Origin: Actinomycetota bacterium
GTDB taxonomy: Bacteria > Actinomycetota > Actinomycetes > Actinomycetales > Microbacteriaceae
DNA: 7,106 nucleotides
NCBI GenBank assembly: GCA_018895315.1
Contig: JAHIOK010000282.1
Span: 1-7,106 of the forward strand
Direction of reading: 5' to 3'
Under the pieces are notes generated by a model, which was not told the DNA's origin, ran no database searches, and worked only from the letters and a program-made list of their open reading frames with translations. Made by a program: the position numbers and the translations under genes. Positions 1 through 5,877 of this stretch are shown piece after piece (position 1 is the stretch's first letter; each line of letters starts with the position of its first letter).

Positions 1-47
1 ACACAGGGCGTGGCAGAGGGCAGGATGCCGCAACCGAAGCCCGATGA

Positions 48-88
48 GCGCCGGGCGCCGGGCGCCGGGCGCCGGGCGCCGGGCGCCG
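48..88. repeat. 7-bp GC-only tandem repeat, 5.9 copies
   Basis: Five perfect copies of GCGCCGG (48-82) are followed by six of the seven bases of a sixth (83-88). Every unit boundary creates the self-complementary hexamer GGCGCC, so the tract can form alternative hairpins in single-stranded DNA or RNA as well as slip during replication. It ends 15 bases before the peptidase start codon and only 3 bases before a -10-like hexamer, so it occupies the -35 and upstream promoter region. It could also act as a weak terminator for a gene ending further left. There is no U-tract. Confidence 0.9.
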
Positions 89-91
89 ACA

Positions 92-97
92 TAGGCT
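92..97 (+). promoter_or_regulatory. putative leaderless -10 element TAGGCT of the peptidase gene
   Basis: TAGGCT fits the actinobacterial TANNNT -10 pattern and leaves six bases before the GTG at 104, so transcription could begin at or next to the start codon. No convincing Shine-Dalgarno is present, only AGG at 93-95. The matching -35 region would lie inside the GC-only heptad repeat and has no TTGACA-like sequence. The same AGGCTG at the same distance occurs ahead of two other genes here (4823 and 5171). Confidence 0.45.
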
Positions 98-103
98 GGC
101 CGC

Positions 104-2230
104 GTGAGCATCCCTCTCAGCAAAGACCTCGCCGACGAGCCGGCCGACCCGTACCTGTGGCTTGAGGAGATCCACTCCGATGCCGCGCTGGCCTGGGCCG
201 CCGAGCGTTCAGAAGAGACCGAGTCGACGTTCGCGTCGGCACAGCGCACGGCCCTCGAGGCCCGACTGCGCGGCATCCTCGACGATCCCGACCGGCTTGT
301 GGTGCCGAGCCGCCACGGCGACTGGATGTACGACCTCTGGCGGGATATGGCCAACCCCCGCGGTCTGTGGCGGCGCACTCCCCGCGCGGCCTTCGCTGCG
401 GGTGCCCCCGACTGGCAGGTTCTGCTCGACATCGATGCGCTCGGCCACGCCGAAGACACCGCGTGGAGCTTCGGTCGCGCGCTCCATGGCCCCGTCGGCA
501 CGCCCAGAGTGCTGCTCCAGCTCTCCCCCGACGGCGGCGACGCGACCGTGCTGCGCGAATTCGACCTCGACGCCATGGCCTTCGTCGTGCCGGGAGCTGA
601 CCCCGCCGACAGCCCGTTCGCCCTGGCGCTGCACAAGTCGCACGTCGCCTGGATCGACCGCGACATTCTGCTCGTCGCCTCAGCCCTCGATGGGGGCGGC
701 GTGACCGATTCGGGCTATCCCCTCTCGGCGCGGGTCTGGCATCGCGGCACACCGCTGGCAGAGGCATCCGTCGTGATCGAAGGCACCCCGAGCGACGTCG
801 GTGTGTTCGTGAGCGTCGATCGCACCGGCGACCGCGCGACCGCTCACGTCGAGGTGGCGCACGACTTCTTCCACAGCGAAGGCTGGGTGTGGGATACCGC
901 GACCATCGACGGATTCGCGAGCGCCACCCCCACCCGGATCAATGCGCCGGAAGACGCGCGCGTTGCGGTGCACGGTGAGCTCGTCGCGATCCGGACGACC
1001 ACGCCGTGGCAGGTCGCGGGGCAGACCCATGCGGGCGGCACGCTCCTCGTCGGTCCACTGACTACTGTCACCGGCGGCGACGGCGAAGACCTGCGCGTCG
1101 TGTTCGCCCCGGCGTCCACGGCCGTGCTCGAGACCTGGGCGTGGACCCGCTCGCGCCTCGTGATCACGGTGCTCGATCAGGTGCAGAGCAGCATCCGCTC
1201 GCTCGATCCCCTGGACGACTGGCGCGCGCACCCCCTCGACCTCGGCATGGGCGACGACGACCTCTTCAGCGCCTCGGTCGTCACGCTCGACGCCGACCAC
1301 GACGACGAGCTGTGGGTGGTGGTCCGCGGCTTCCTCACTCCCCCGACCCTGATCGTGACGGATGCCGCCACCCCCGCGCCGCGCATCGTGGCGCGCGCCC
1401 GCGCAGCCTTCGATACCGCCGGTCTCACCGCCAGTCAGCACTGGGCCACATCTGCCGACGGCACGCAGATTCCCTACTTCGAAGTCGGTCCGCGCGATCG
1501 CGTCGGCACCCTGCCAGTGCTGATGAACGGATACGGCGGGTTCGAGCACGCCCTCACCCCCGAATACTCCGCTCTCGTGGGGGCGGCATGGCTCGAACCG
1601 GGCCGCGTCTACGTGGTCGCGAACATCCGCGGCGGCGGCGAGTTCGGGCCGGCCTGGCATCTCGCGGCGCTCCGCGGCCACCGGCACCGCGCCTACGAGG
1701 ACTTCGCCGCCGTCGCACGCGACCTCGTGCGTCGCGGAGTGTCGACCTCCGAGCAGATCGGCTGCCACGGACGCAGCAACGGCGGCCTGCTGGTCGGCAA
1801 CATGCTCACGAGCTTTCCCGACGACTTCGGCGCGATCGTCTGCGGCGTGCCTCTCCTCGACATGCGCCGCTATACGCGCCTCTCCGCGGGCGCCAGCTGG
1901 ATCGCGGAATACGGCGACCCCGACGATCCCGCCGACTGGGCCTTCATCCAGACCTTCTCGCCGTACCACCTGATCGACGCGAATCGGCCGTACCCTCCGT
2001 CGCTCATCTACGCCGCGACCAGCGATGACCGGGTCGGGCCCGTGCAGGCACGCAAGATGGCCGCGCGCCTCATGGCGGACACCGAGGCGGAGGTGCATTA
2101 CCTGGAACCCTCCGACGGCGGCCACGCCGGCACGATCGACAACGCCGCGACGGCGGCGCTGCACGCCACGATCTACGCGTTCCTCGACCGCACGTTGAGC
2201 CGACCCGCCACCACGCCCTCCCCGCGCTAG
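104..2230 (+). CDS. prolyl oligopeptidase family serine peptidase (S9A)
   Basis: 708 residues, a normal length for S9A enzymes, which cleave short peptides, classically after proline, in the cytoplasm. The N-terminus has DPYLWLE (residues 15-21), the hallmark at the start of the S9 N-terminal beta-propeller, which covers roughly residues 15-430. The alpha/beta-hydrolase domain follows: NGYGGF (475-480, with the probable oxyanion tyrosine Y477), NIRGGGEFG (507-515), nucleophile motif GRSNGG with S558, acid D642 in SDDRV (640-644), and histidine H674 in GGHAG. The triad is complete, so activity is expected. No signal peptide or membrane segment is seen. The GTG start is favoured because DPYLWLE follows closely, an in-frame stop (TAG, 92-94) lies just upstream, and a -10-like hexamer abuts it. 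True proline preference cannot be read from sequence; an oligopeptidase B-like specificity is possible. Confidence 0.93.
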   Translation: MSIPLSKDLADEPADPYLWLEEIHSDAALAWAAERSEETESTFASAQRTALEARLRGILDDPDRLVVPSRHGDWMYDLWRDMANPRGLWRRTPRAAFAAGAPDWQVLLDIDALGHAEDTAWSFGRALHGPVGTPRVLLQLSPDGGDATVLREFDLDAMAFVVPGADPADSPFALALHKSHVAWIDRDILLVASALDGGGVTDSGYPLSARVWHRGTPLAEASVVIEGTPSDVGVFVSVDRTGDRATAHVEVAHDFFHSEGWVWDTATIDGFASATPTRINAPEDARVAVHGELVAIRTTTPWQVAGQTHAGGTLLVGPLTTVTGGDGEDLRVVFAPASTAVLETWAWTRSRLVITVLDQVQSSIRSLDPLDDWRAHPLDLGMGDDDLFSASVVTLDADHDDELWVVVRGFLTPPTLIVTDAATPAPRIVARARAAFDTAGLTASQHWATSADGTQIPYFEVGPRDRVGTLPVLMNGYGGFEHALTPEYSALVGAAWLEPGRVYVVANIRGGGEFGPAWHLAALRGHRHRAYEDFAAVARDLVRRGVSTSEQIGCHGRSNGGLLVGNMLTSFPDDFGAIVCGVPLLDMRRYTRLSAGASWIAEYGDPDDPADWAFIQTFSPYHLIDANRPYPPSLIYAATSDDRVGPVQARKMAARLMADTEAEVHYLEPSDGGHAGTIDNAATAALHATIYAFLDRTLSRPATTPSPR

Positions 2231-2233
2231 TCT
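2228..2233 (+). promoter_or_regulatory. putative -10 element TAGTCT ahead of amylosucrase
   Basis: TAGTCT matches TANNNT, and its first three bases are the stop codon of the peptidase gene. Transcription from here would start near 2240 and give a leader of about 26 bases carrying the Shine-Dalgarno. No good -35 is visible at 16-18 bases upstream. Read-through from the peptidase gene is the alternative, since the intergenic gap is only 35 bases. Confidence 0.35.
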
Positions 2234-2236
2234 CGG

Positions 2237-2248
2237 GCGGGTACCCGC
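2237..2248. promoter_or_regulatory. 12-bp perfect palindrome, candidate operator
   Basis: GCGGGTACCCGC is a perfect inverted repeat with no spacer. It starts 3 bp after the TAGTCT hexamer and spans the predicted transcription start, a position where a repressor would block initiation. It could equally be a chance GC-rich palindrome. No regulator gene is seen in the window. Confidence 0.3.
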
Positions 2249-2254
2249 TTGATC

Positions 2255-2260
2255 GAAGGA
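2255..2260 (+). promoter_or_regulatory. Shine-Dalgarno of amylosucrase
   Basis: GAAGGA lies five bases before the ATG at 2266. It is the clearest ribosome binding site on the + strand of this window and fixes the amylosucrase start. Confidence 0.75.
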
Positions 2261-2265
2261 CTCCG

Positions 2266-4173
2266 ATGACCGCCCTGAGCACCGATGCCGCCACCGATGA
2301 GGCATTCGCCCTCGCCGTCGTGGAAGAGGCCACCGGCCCCGTCGACGATGCCTTCGCACGACGTTTCCATGAGCACTTCGCCACGTTGCACGGTCTCTTC
2401 CTGCAGCTCTACGGCGACCGCGGCGATGGCCGCGAAGCGCTGGCCGATGTCGTCGCCCTGGCCGCGGCATCCTGGTCGGCACGTCCGCTCGAGCTGAAGG
2501 CGCGCGACGCGCGACGCGAGTCCGACCCGGACTGGTACCAGGCCGAGCGAATGCTCGGTGGCGTCTGCTACGTCGACAGGTACGCCGGAAACCTGGCCGG
2601 CGTACGCGCGCAGATCCCGTACTTCCAGGAGCTCGGGCTCACCTACCTGCACCTCATGCCGCTGTTCGAGAGCCCTGAGGGCAACAGCGACGGCGGCTAC
2701 GCCGTGTCGAGCTATCGCCGTGTCGATCCGAAGCTCGGCACGATGGACGACCTCGCGGAGCTCGCCGCCGAGCTGCGCGTCGCGGGCATCTCTCTCGTGG
2801 TCGACTTCATCTTCAACCACACCAGCAACGAGCACGAGTGGGCACGGAAGGCCGTGGCCGGCGAGCCGGGGTACGAAGACTTCTACCTGATCTTCCCCGA
2901 CCGCGAAATGCCCGACGCCTACGAGCAGACCGTGCGCGAGATCTTCCCCGACGACCACCCCGGCAGCTTCGTGCAACTCGACGACGGTCGCTGGATCTGG
3001 GCCACGTTCTACCACTTCCAGTGGGACCTCAACTATGCGAACCCGGCCGTATTCCGTGCCATGGCTGGCGAGATGCTGTTCCTTGCGAACCAGGGCGTCG
3101 AAATCCTGAGGATGGATGCCGTCGCATTCATCTGGAAGCGCCTGGGCACGGCGTGCGAGTCGCTGCCCGAGGCGCATCTTCTGCTGCGCGCCTTCAACGC
3201 GGTGCTGCGGATGGGTGCCCCGTCGCTGCTGTTCAAGTCGGAGGCGATCGTGCACCCCGACGAGGTGGTCGAATACATCTCGCTCGAGGAATGCCAGCTC
3301 TCGTACAACCCGCTGCAGATGGCCCTGACGTGGGAGGCCTTGGCCACCCGGGATGCCCGTCTGCTGCAGCAGGCGATCGATCGTCGCCACCACATCCCGG
3401 CGGGCACCGCGTGGGTCAACTACGTGCGCAGCCATGATGACATCGGGTGGACGTTTGCCGACGAGGATGCCGCTGAGCTCGGCATCGCGGGATACGATCA
3501 CCGCCGCTTCTTGAACGACTTCTACGTCGGCCGCGCCCCCGACACCTTCGCGCGCGGAGTCGCGTTCCAGGAGAACCCAAAGACGGGCGATGCTCGCGTC
3601 ACCGGCACCACGGCATCGCTGGCGGGCATCGAAGCGGGAGATCCGGCCGGTGAGGACCGCGTCATCCTCGCGCATGCGATCGCGATGTCGACCGGCGGCA
3701 TCCCCTTGCTCTACCTCGGCGACGAGGTTGCGCAGCTGAACGACTACGACTATCGCGACGACCCGCACGAGTCGGGCGATTCCCGCTGGGTGCATCGCCC
3801 CCGACGGCCTGCGGAGCGCTATGCGCAGCGCACGGATGCCGCAACCCCCGCCGGGCGCGTCTTCGCACGACTGGTCGAACTCATCCGAGCGCGGCAGAGC
3901 ACCCCCGAGTTCGCCGGAAACGAGCTGGTCGACTTCTCGACCGGCATCCCGTCCGTCCTCTCCTACCAACGGCCCGGCCCGGGGTCCTCCCACGTGCTCG
4001 TGCTCGCGAATGTCGGAGACCACTCGGTGCACATCGATGCGCTCACGCTGTCGGGGTTCTCCCCGGATGCACGCGATGTCGTGACGGGCGCTGCGGTCGA
4101 TCTCACCGACGGTGTGGAACTCGCCGCCCATGGTTTCGTCTGGCTGCGCGTACTCGCGCACGGATCCTCGTGA
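2266..4173 (+). CDS. amylosucrase (GH13 subfamily 4)
   Basis: 635 residues, essentially the length of the Neisseria polysaccharea enzyme (636), with recognisable similarity throughout. Amylosucrase transfers glucose from sucrose onto an alpha-1,4-glucan and releases fructose, without a nucleotide sugar. Residues corresponding to the known active site appear at a constant offset of two: D142 (SDGGYAV), H185 (FNHTSNEHEWA), R224 (REIFPDDHPGSF), R282 and nucleophile D284 (LRMDAVAF), acid/base E326 (FKSEAIVHPD), H390 and D391 (VRSHDDIGW), and R507 (DSRWVHRP). Order: an N-terminal helical region (about 1-90), the (beta/alpha)8 barrel with its B domain, and a C-terminal beta domain (from about 545). 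No signal peptide is visible, so it probably acts on cytoplasmic sucrose. Related family members can act mainly as sucrose hydrolases or isomerases, so the product profile is inferred. No sucrose transporter is encoded nearby. Confidence 0.95.
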   Translation: MTALSTDAATDEAFALAVVEEATGPVDDAFARRFHEHFATLHGLFLQLYGDRGDGREALADVVALAAASWSARPLELKARDARRESDPDWYQAERMLGGVCYVDRYAGNLAGVRAQIPYFQELGLTYLHLMPLFESPEGNSDGGYAVSSYRRVDPKLGTMDDLAELAAELRVAGISLVVDFIFNHTSNEHEWARKAVAGEPGYEDFYLIFPDREMPDAYEQTVREIFPDDHPGSFVQLDDGRWIWATFYHFQWDLNYANPAVFRAMAGEMLFLANQGVEILRMDAVAFIWKRLGTACESLPEAHLLLRAFNAVLRMGAPSLLFKSEAIVHPDEVVEYISLEECQLSYNPLQMALTWEALATRDARLLQQAIDRRHHIPAGTAWVNYVRSHDDIGWTFADEDAAELGIAGYDHRRFLNDFYVGRAPDTFARGVAFQENPKTGDARVTGTTASLAGIEAGDPAGEDRVILAHAIAMSTGGIPLLYLGDEVAQLNDYDYRDDPHESGDSRWVHRPRRPAERYAQRTDAATPAGRVFARLVELIRARQSTPEFAGNELVDFSTGIPSVLSYQRPGPGSSHVLVLANVGDHSVHIDALTLSGFSPDARDVVTGAAVDLTDGVELAAHGFVWLRVLAHGSS

Positions 4174-4580
4174 CGAGCTCGGCACTGCTGGCGCTCGCCG
4201 ACACCGCCTTCATCCAACTGACGACCTTCCGGCGCTCGGGCGAGCCCGTGGCTACCCCCGTGTGGGTCGTACGCGACGGCGACCGACTCGCCGTGTTCAC
4301 GCAGGCCGCGACCGGAAAGATCAAACGCCTCCGGCACACGGCACAGCTGACGATCGTTGCGTGCTCGCGCAGGGGCGTCGCGCATGAGGGGGCTGTGCCG
4401 CTCGAGGCCAGGGGCACGGTGTCGACCGACCCCGCGGACGTGGCACGCGTGATGACGCTGCTGTCGTCGAAGTACGGTCTTCAGTTCCGCATCTTCCGGC
4501 TGATCGAGGGCCTCACCTCACGCGGCACCGTTGCCATGCGCGCCGTCGTCATGATCACCGAGGTCGAAACGCCTCACTGA
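4170..4580 (+). CDS. PPOX-class putative F420/flavin-dependent enzyme, Rv2061-like
   Basis: 136 residues forming one split-barrel domain of the pyridoxamine-phosphate-oxidase-like superfamily. The stretch TTFRRSGEPVATPVWV (18-33), TGKIKRLRH (48-56) and KYGLQFRIFRL (101-111) resemble the actinobacterial Rv2061 group, annotated as probable F420-dependent oxidoreductases. Substrate and reaction are unknown; FMN is a possible cofactor instead. The GTG start overlaps the amylosucrase TGA in the four bases GTGA (4170-4173), so translation is probably coupled and the two are very likely on one mRNA. Upstream there is only a weak GGA, consistent with reinitiation. No transmembrane or signal sequence is seen. 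Confidence 0.85.
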   Translation: MTSSALLALADTAFIQLTTFRRSGEPVATPVWVVRDGDRLAVFTQAATGKIKRLRHTAQLTIVACSRRGVAHEGAVPLEARGTVSTDPADVARVMTLLSSKYGLQFRIFRLIEGLTSRGTVAMRAVVMITEVETPH

Positions 4581-4587
4581 CGTTCCG

Positions 4588-4615
4588 ACGCCGACCGGCC
4601 TCGCGTTTTCGGCGT
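4588..4615 (+). terminator. weak hairpin after the amylosucrase-PPOX unit
   Basis: ACGCCGA (4588-4594) can pair with TCGGCGT (4609-4615) around a 14-base loop, starting 7 bases after the PPOX stop codon. There is no T-run after it. This is the only candidate I see for ending the two-gene transcript, and it could be fortuitous. Confidence 0.25.
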
Positions 4616-4682
4616 GGTGTGTAGCGCGATCGGCCTCTTCCTCGCGTGCGCTCTCACGATCTCACGGGAAGACGGATGCGGC

Positions 4683-4710
4683 GGCACCCGTGGTCCCGGC
4701 ACCCGTGGTC
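4683..4710. repeat. two direct copies of a 13-bp sequence
   Basis: GGCACCCGTGGTC occurs at 4683-4695 and again at 4698-4710, a 15-bp period, inside the 242-bp non-coding gap between the PPOX gene and the small membrane gene. The spacing is about 1.4 helical turns. No function is evident, and it may be a simple local duplication. Confidence 0.7.
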
Positions 4711-4810
4711 GCATCACCTCGATGACCGCCGGGGCATTCCTCGACGGAAACGGAGTGTACTCCTCCTGCTGAACGGTGTGCAGGTGCTGGACCCGGATAC
4801 CCCGCCTTGA

Positions 4811-4816
4811 CAGGCT
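4811..4816 (+). promoter_or_regulatory. putative leaderless -10 element CAGGCT of the small membrane gene
   Basis: CAGGCT leaves six bases before the ATG at 4823, the same placement as TAGGCT before the peptidase gene. A -35-like TGGACC (4788-4793, four of six matches to TTGACA) lies 17 bases upstream. The overlapping TTGACA at 4807-4812 is a perfect -35 hexamer, but the sequence 17 bases downstream lies inside the gene and is not -10-like. Confidence 0.4.
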
Positions 4817-4822
4817 GGGTCC

Positions 4823-4981
4823 ATGGCCCCCATTGCAATCGTCCTCATCCTCATCGGCATCGTTCTGCTCCTGCTCGGCGTCTTCGTCTCCGCGGTCAAG
4901 TTCCTGCTCTGGATCGGCGTGATCCTGCTCGTGATCGGCGTGATCGTCTGGCTGATGAAGTTCATCCGCCGCCAGGTCTGA
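4823..4981 (+). CDS. small two-helix membrane protein, 52 residues
   Basis: The frame begins MAPIAIVLILIGIVLLLLGV and ends KFIRRQV. Two hydrophobic segments, about residues 4-22 and 28-45, are separated by a short turn containing S23 and K26, and a positively charged tail (K46, R49, R50) follows. The lack of charge at the N-terminus and the basic tail suggest both ends face the cytoplasm, in a hairpin topology. The helices are rich in Ile, Leu, Val and spaced Gly (G12, G19, G32, G39), which favours helix packing. Small proteins of this kind are common and uncharacterised in Actinobacteria. No homologue of known function is recognised. It appears to be a single-gene unit with a leaderless-type promoter, 188 bases before the stress gene's start. 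Confidence 0.75.
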   Translation: MAPIAIVLILIGIVLLLLGVFVSAVKFLLWIGVILLVIGVIVWLMKFIRRQV

Positions 4982-5122
4982 TCCCCTCGTGCACCGTCCG
5001 CAGAGATCCCCTCGGTGGCCTGGTGCTGGTGTTGACCCTCGGACTGCCGGGTGCTGAGCTGCATTCCGCGATCGACAGCGACGTGACGAAGATCCCGCGG
5101 GTCGCCCGCGCCGCGACGCCAC

Positions 5123-5137
5123 GTGACCTTCGGCCCT
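5123..5137. promoter_or_regulatory. DosR/DevR-like box upstream of the stress gene
   Basis: GTGACCTTCGGCCCT is an imperfect palindrome (GTGACC and GGCCCT around TTC) resembling the GGGAC-N-GGCCC style boxes bound by DosR/DevR-family dormancy and hypoxia regulators in Actinobacteria. Its centre (5130) is 41 bases upstream of the ATG at 5171, which would be about -41 if the transcript is leaderless. Universal stress genes are classic members of such regulons. The sensor kinase and regulator are not in the window. Confidence 0.5.
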
Positions 5138-5158
5138 ACCGCGTGAACCGCAGGGGAC

Positions 5159-5164
5159 GAGGCT
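5159..5164 (+). promoter_or_regulatory. putative -10 element GAGGCT, or Shine-Dalgarno GAGG, of the stress gene
   Basis: GAGGCT leaves six bases before the ATG at 5171, the third case of AGGCTG at that exact distance here. As a -10 it lacks the initial T. The GAGG part could instead be a Shine-Dalgarno with an eight-base spacer. The sequence alone does not decide between them. The -35 position has no TTGACA-like sequence, which would fit a promoter that needs an activator. Confidence 0.35.
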
Positions 5165-5170
5165 GAGAAC

Positions 5171-5611
5171 ATGACAGAGAACATCAATGCTGCCCGCATC
5201 ATCGTGGGCGTCGATGGATCCGAGCCTTCGCTGATGGCGTTGCGGCGCGGTGCTCAGATCGCCGCCGCACTAGGTGCGCCTGTGGAGGCGATCACCACCT
5301 GGGAGTACCCGCCGAATCTCGACGGGTATTACCCCACTGATTGGTCTCCGGAAGGTGACGCGGAGAAGATCCTCGCCGCCGCCGTCGCACAAGCCTTCGA
5401 AGGTTCCCCTCCCCCGGGATTCACACAGTCCGTCATCAAGGGTCCGACCGCTCGAGCGCTGATCGAGCAGAGCGCTCATGCATCGATGCTCGTCCTCGGC
5501 AGCCGCGGTCACGGCGGGTTCGTCGGTTTGCTGCTGGGGTCGGTCAGCGCCGCCTGCGCCGCCCACGCCCACTGCCCCGTGCTCATCATGCATGCCCCCG
5601 ATCAGCACTGA
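5171..5611 (+). CDS. universal stress protein, UspA fold, ATP-binding type
   Basis: 146 residues, one UspA domain. The N-terminal strand and loop IIVGVDGSEPS (10-20) carry the conserved nucleotide-contacting D15. The C-terminal motif G110-x2-G113-x9-G123-S124 is the G2xG9xG(S/T) signature of ATP-binding members, followed by the hydrophobic strand CPVLIM (135-140). Such proteins dimerise in the cytoplasm and are induced by starvation, hypoxia or other stress. The precise role varies and cannot be read here. The ATG is well placed, with the first beta strand starting nine residues in. The upstream DosR/DevR-like box (5123-5137) suggests control by oxygen or redox state. The gene is followed by a strong hairpin (5667-5706) where it converges on tRNA-Arg. 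Confidence 0.93.
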   Translation: MTENINAARIIVGVDGSEPSLMALRRGAQIAAALGAPVEAITTWEYPPNLDGYYPTDWSPEGDAEKILAAAVAQAFEGSPPPGFTQSVIKGPTARALIEQSAHASMLVLGSRGHGGFVGLLLGSVSAACAAHAHCPVLIMHAPDQH

Positions 5612-5666
5612 CACGGACTCCACGCGTAGCGGATGGCACCGGATCGCAACGGGACGGGCGGTCGAA

Positions 5667-5706
5667 AACAGAAGAGAGTGGCGGAAAACCGCCACTCTCT
5701 TCTGTT
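5667..5706 (-). terminator. perfect 18-bp stem hairpin, tRNA-Arg terminator, probably bidirectional
   Basis: Arms 5667-5684 and 5689-5706 are exact reverse complements around a four-base loop (AAAA on the + strand). On the - strand the stem starts 18 bases after the tRNA end, and the T-run is TTTT: two T in the stem, two after it. On the + strand it follows the stress gene stop by 55 bases, with only TT at its 3' edge before CACTG. It therefore fits best as the tRNA terminator, with a likely secondary role for the convergent stress gene. Confidence 0.85.
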
Positions 5707-5724
5707 CACTGTCTCAACGCAGTG

Positions 5725-5797
5725 TGCGCCCGAAGGGACTCGAACCCCTAACCTTCTGATCCGTAGTCAGATGCTCTATCCATTGAGCTACGGGCGC
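5725..5797 (-). tRNA. tRNA-Arg, anticodon ACG
   Basis: A full 73-base cloverleaf can be built. The acceptor stem is GCGCCCG (5791-5797) with CGGGCGC (complement of 5726-5732). The D stem is GCTC/GAGC with an eight-base loop, and the anticodon stem is TCTGA/TCAGA around loop CTACGGA. The variable loop is AGGTT and the T arm is AGGGG-TTCGAGT-CCCTT with one G-U pair. The discriminator base is A, and CCA is not encoded. Loop positions 34-36 read ACG, so this is the tRNA whose A34 is normally converted to inosine to read CGU, CGC and CGA. No integrase gene or direct repeat of the tRNA 3' end is seen nearby, so there is no sign of an integrated element. Confidence 0.97.
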
Positions 5798-5834
5798 AGA
5801 TTTGCCTCGTCTTTCGACGCGCAAGCCAGCGTCC

Positions 5835-5840
5835 AGAATA
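5835..5840 (-). promoter_or_regulatory. putative -10 element TATTCT for tRNA-Arg
   Basis: Read on the - strand, TATTCT lies 37 bases before the mature tRNA 5' end, which would give a short 5' leader for RNase P to remove. No clear -35 is seen. It lies in the 80-base gap after the 213-residue gene, so co-transcription from that gene is the alternative. Confidence 0.45.
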
Positions 5841-5877
5841 CCCCACGCCGGGCCCAGCCGCGAATCGAGGGCGGTTC

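Noticed and set aside
1..47. Possible C-terminal end of an upstream + strand gene stopping with TGA at 45-47
   Set aside because: Only about 14 residues are visible and they match nothing recognisable; a chance open frame cannot be excluded.
44..94. ATG at 44 in frame with the peptidase gene, suggesting a longer N-terminus
   Set aside because: An in-frame TAG at 92-94 separates it from the GTG at 104, and the frame crosses only the heptad repeat.
680..2482. Long open frame on the - strand, about 600 codons, opposite the peptidase gene
   Set aside because: GC-rich codon bias leaves long opposite frames; its composition is Arg/Gly/His-rich without domains, while the + strand frame has a full catalytic triad.
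2227..4185. Long open frame on the - strand, about 650 codons, opposite amylosucrase
   Set aside because: It mirrors the amylosucrase frame, has no recognisable motif, and the + strand protein is unambiguous.
4722..4772. 16-residue + strand frame in the gap before the small membrane gene
   Set aside because: It is very short, with no ribosome site or promoter at its ATG and no recognisable peptide type.
4807..4812. Perfect TTGACA as a -35 box
   Set aside because: The sequence 16-18 bases downstream is inside the small membrane gene and has no -10-like hexamer; CAGGCT overlapping it explains the start better.
4574..5122. - strand open frame covering the gap between the PPOX and stress genes
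   Set aside because: It runs through the small membrane gene in antisense, is low-complexity (Asp/Glu/His-rich where opposite the hydrophobic helices), and has no start with a credible ribosome site.
5725..5797. tRNA-Arg as an integration site for a mobile element
   Set aside because: No integrase, no repeated copy of the tRNA 3' end and no composition break was found in the flanks within this window.
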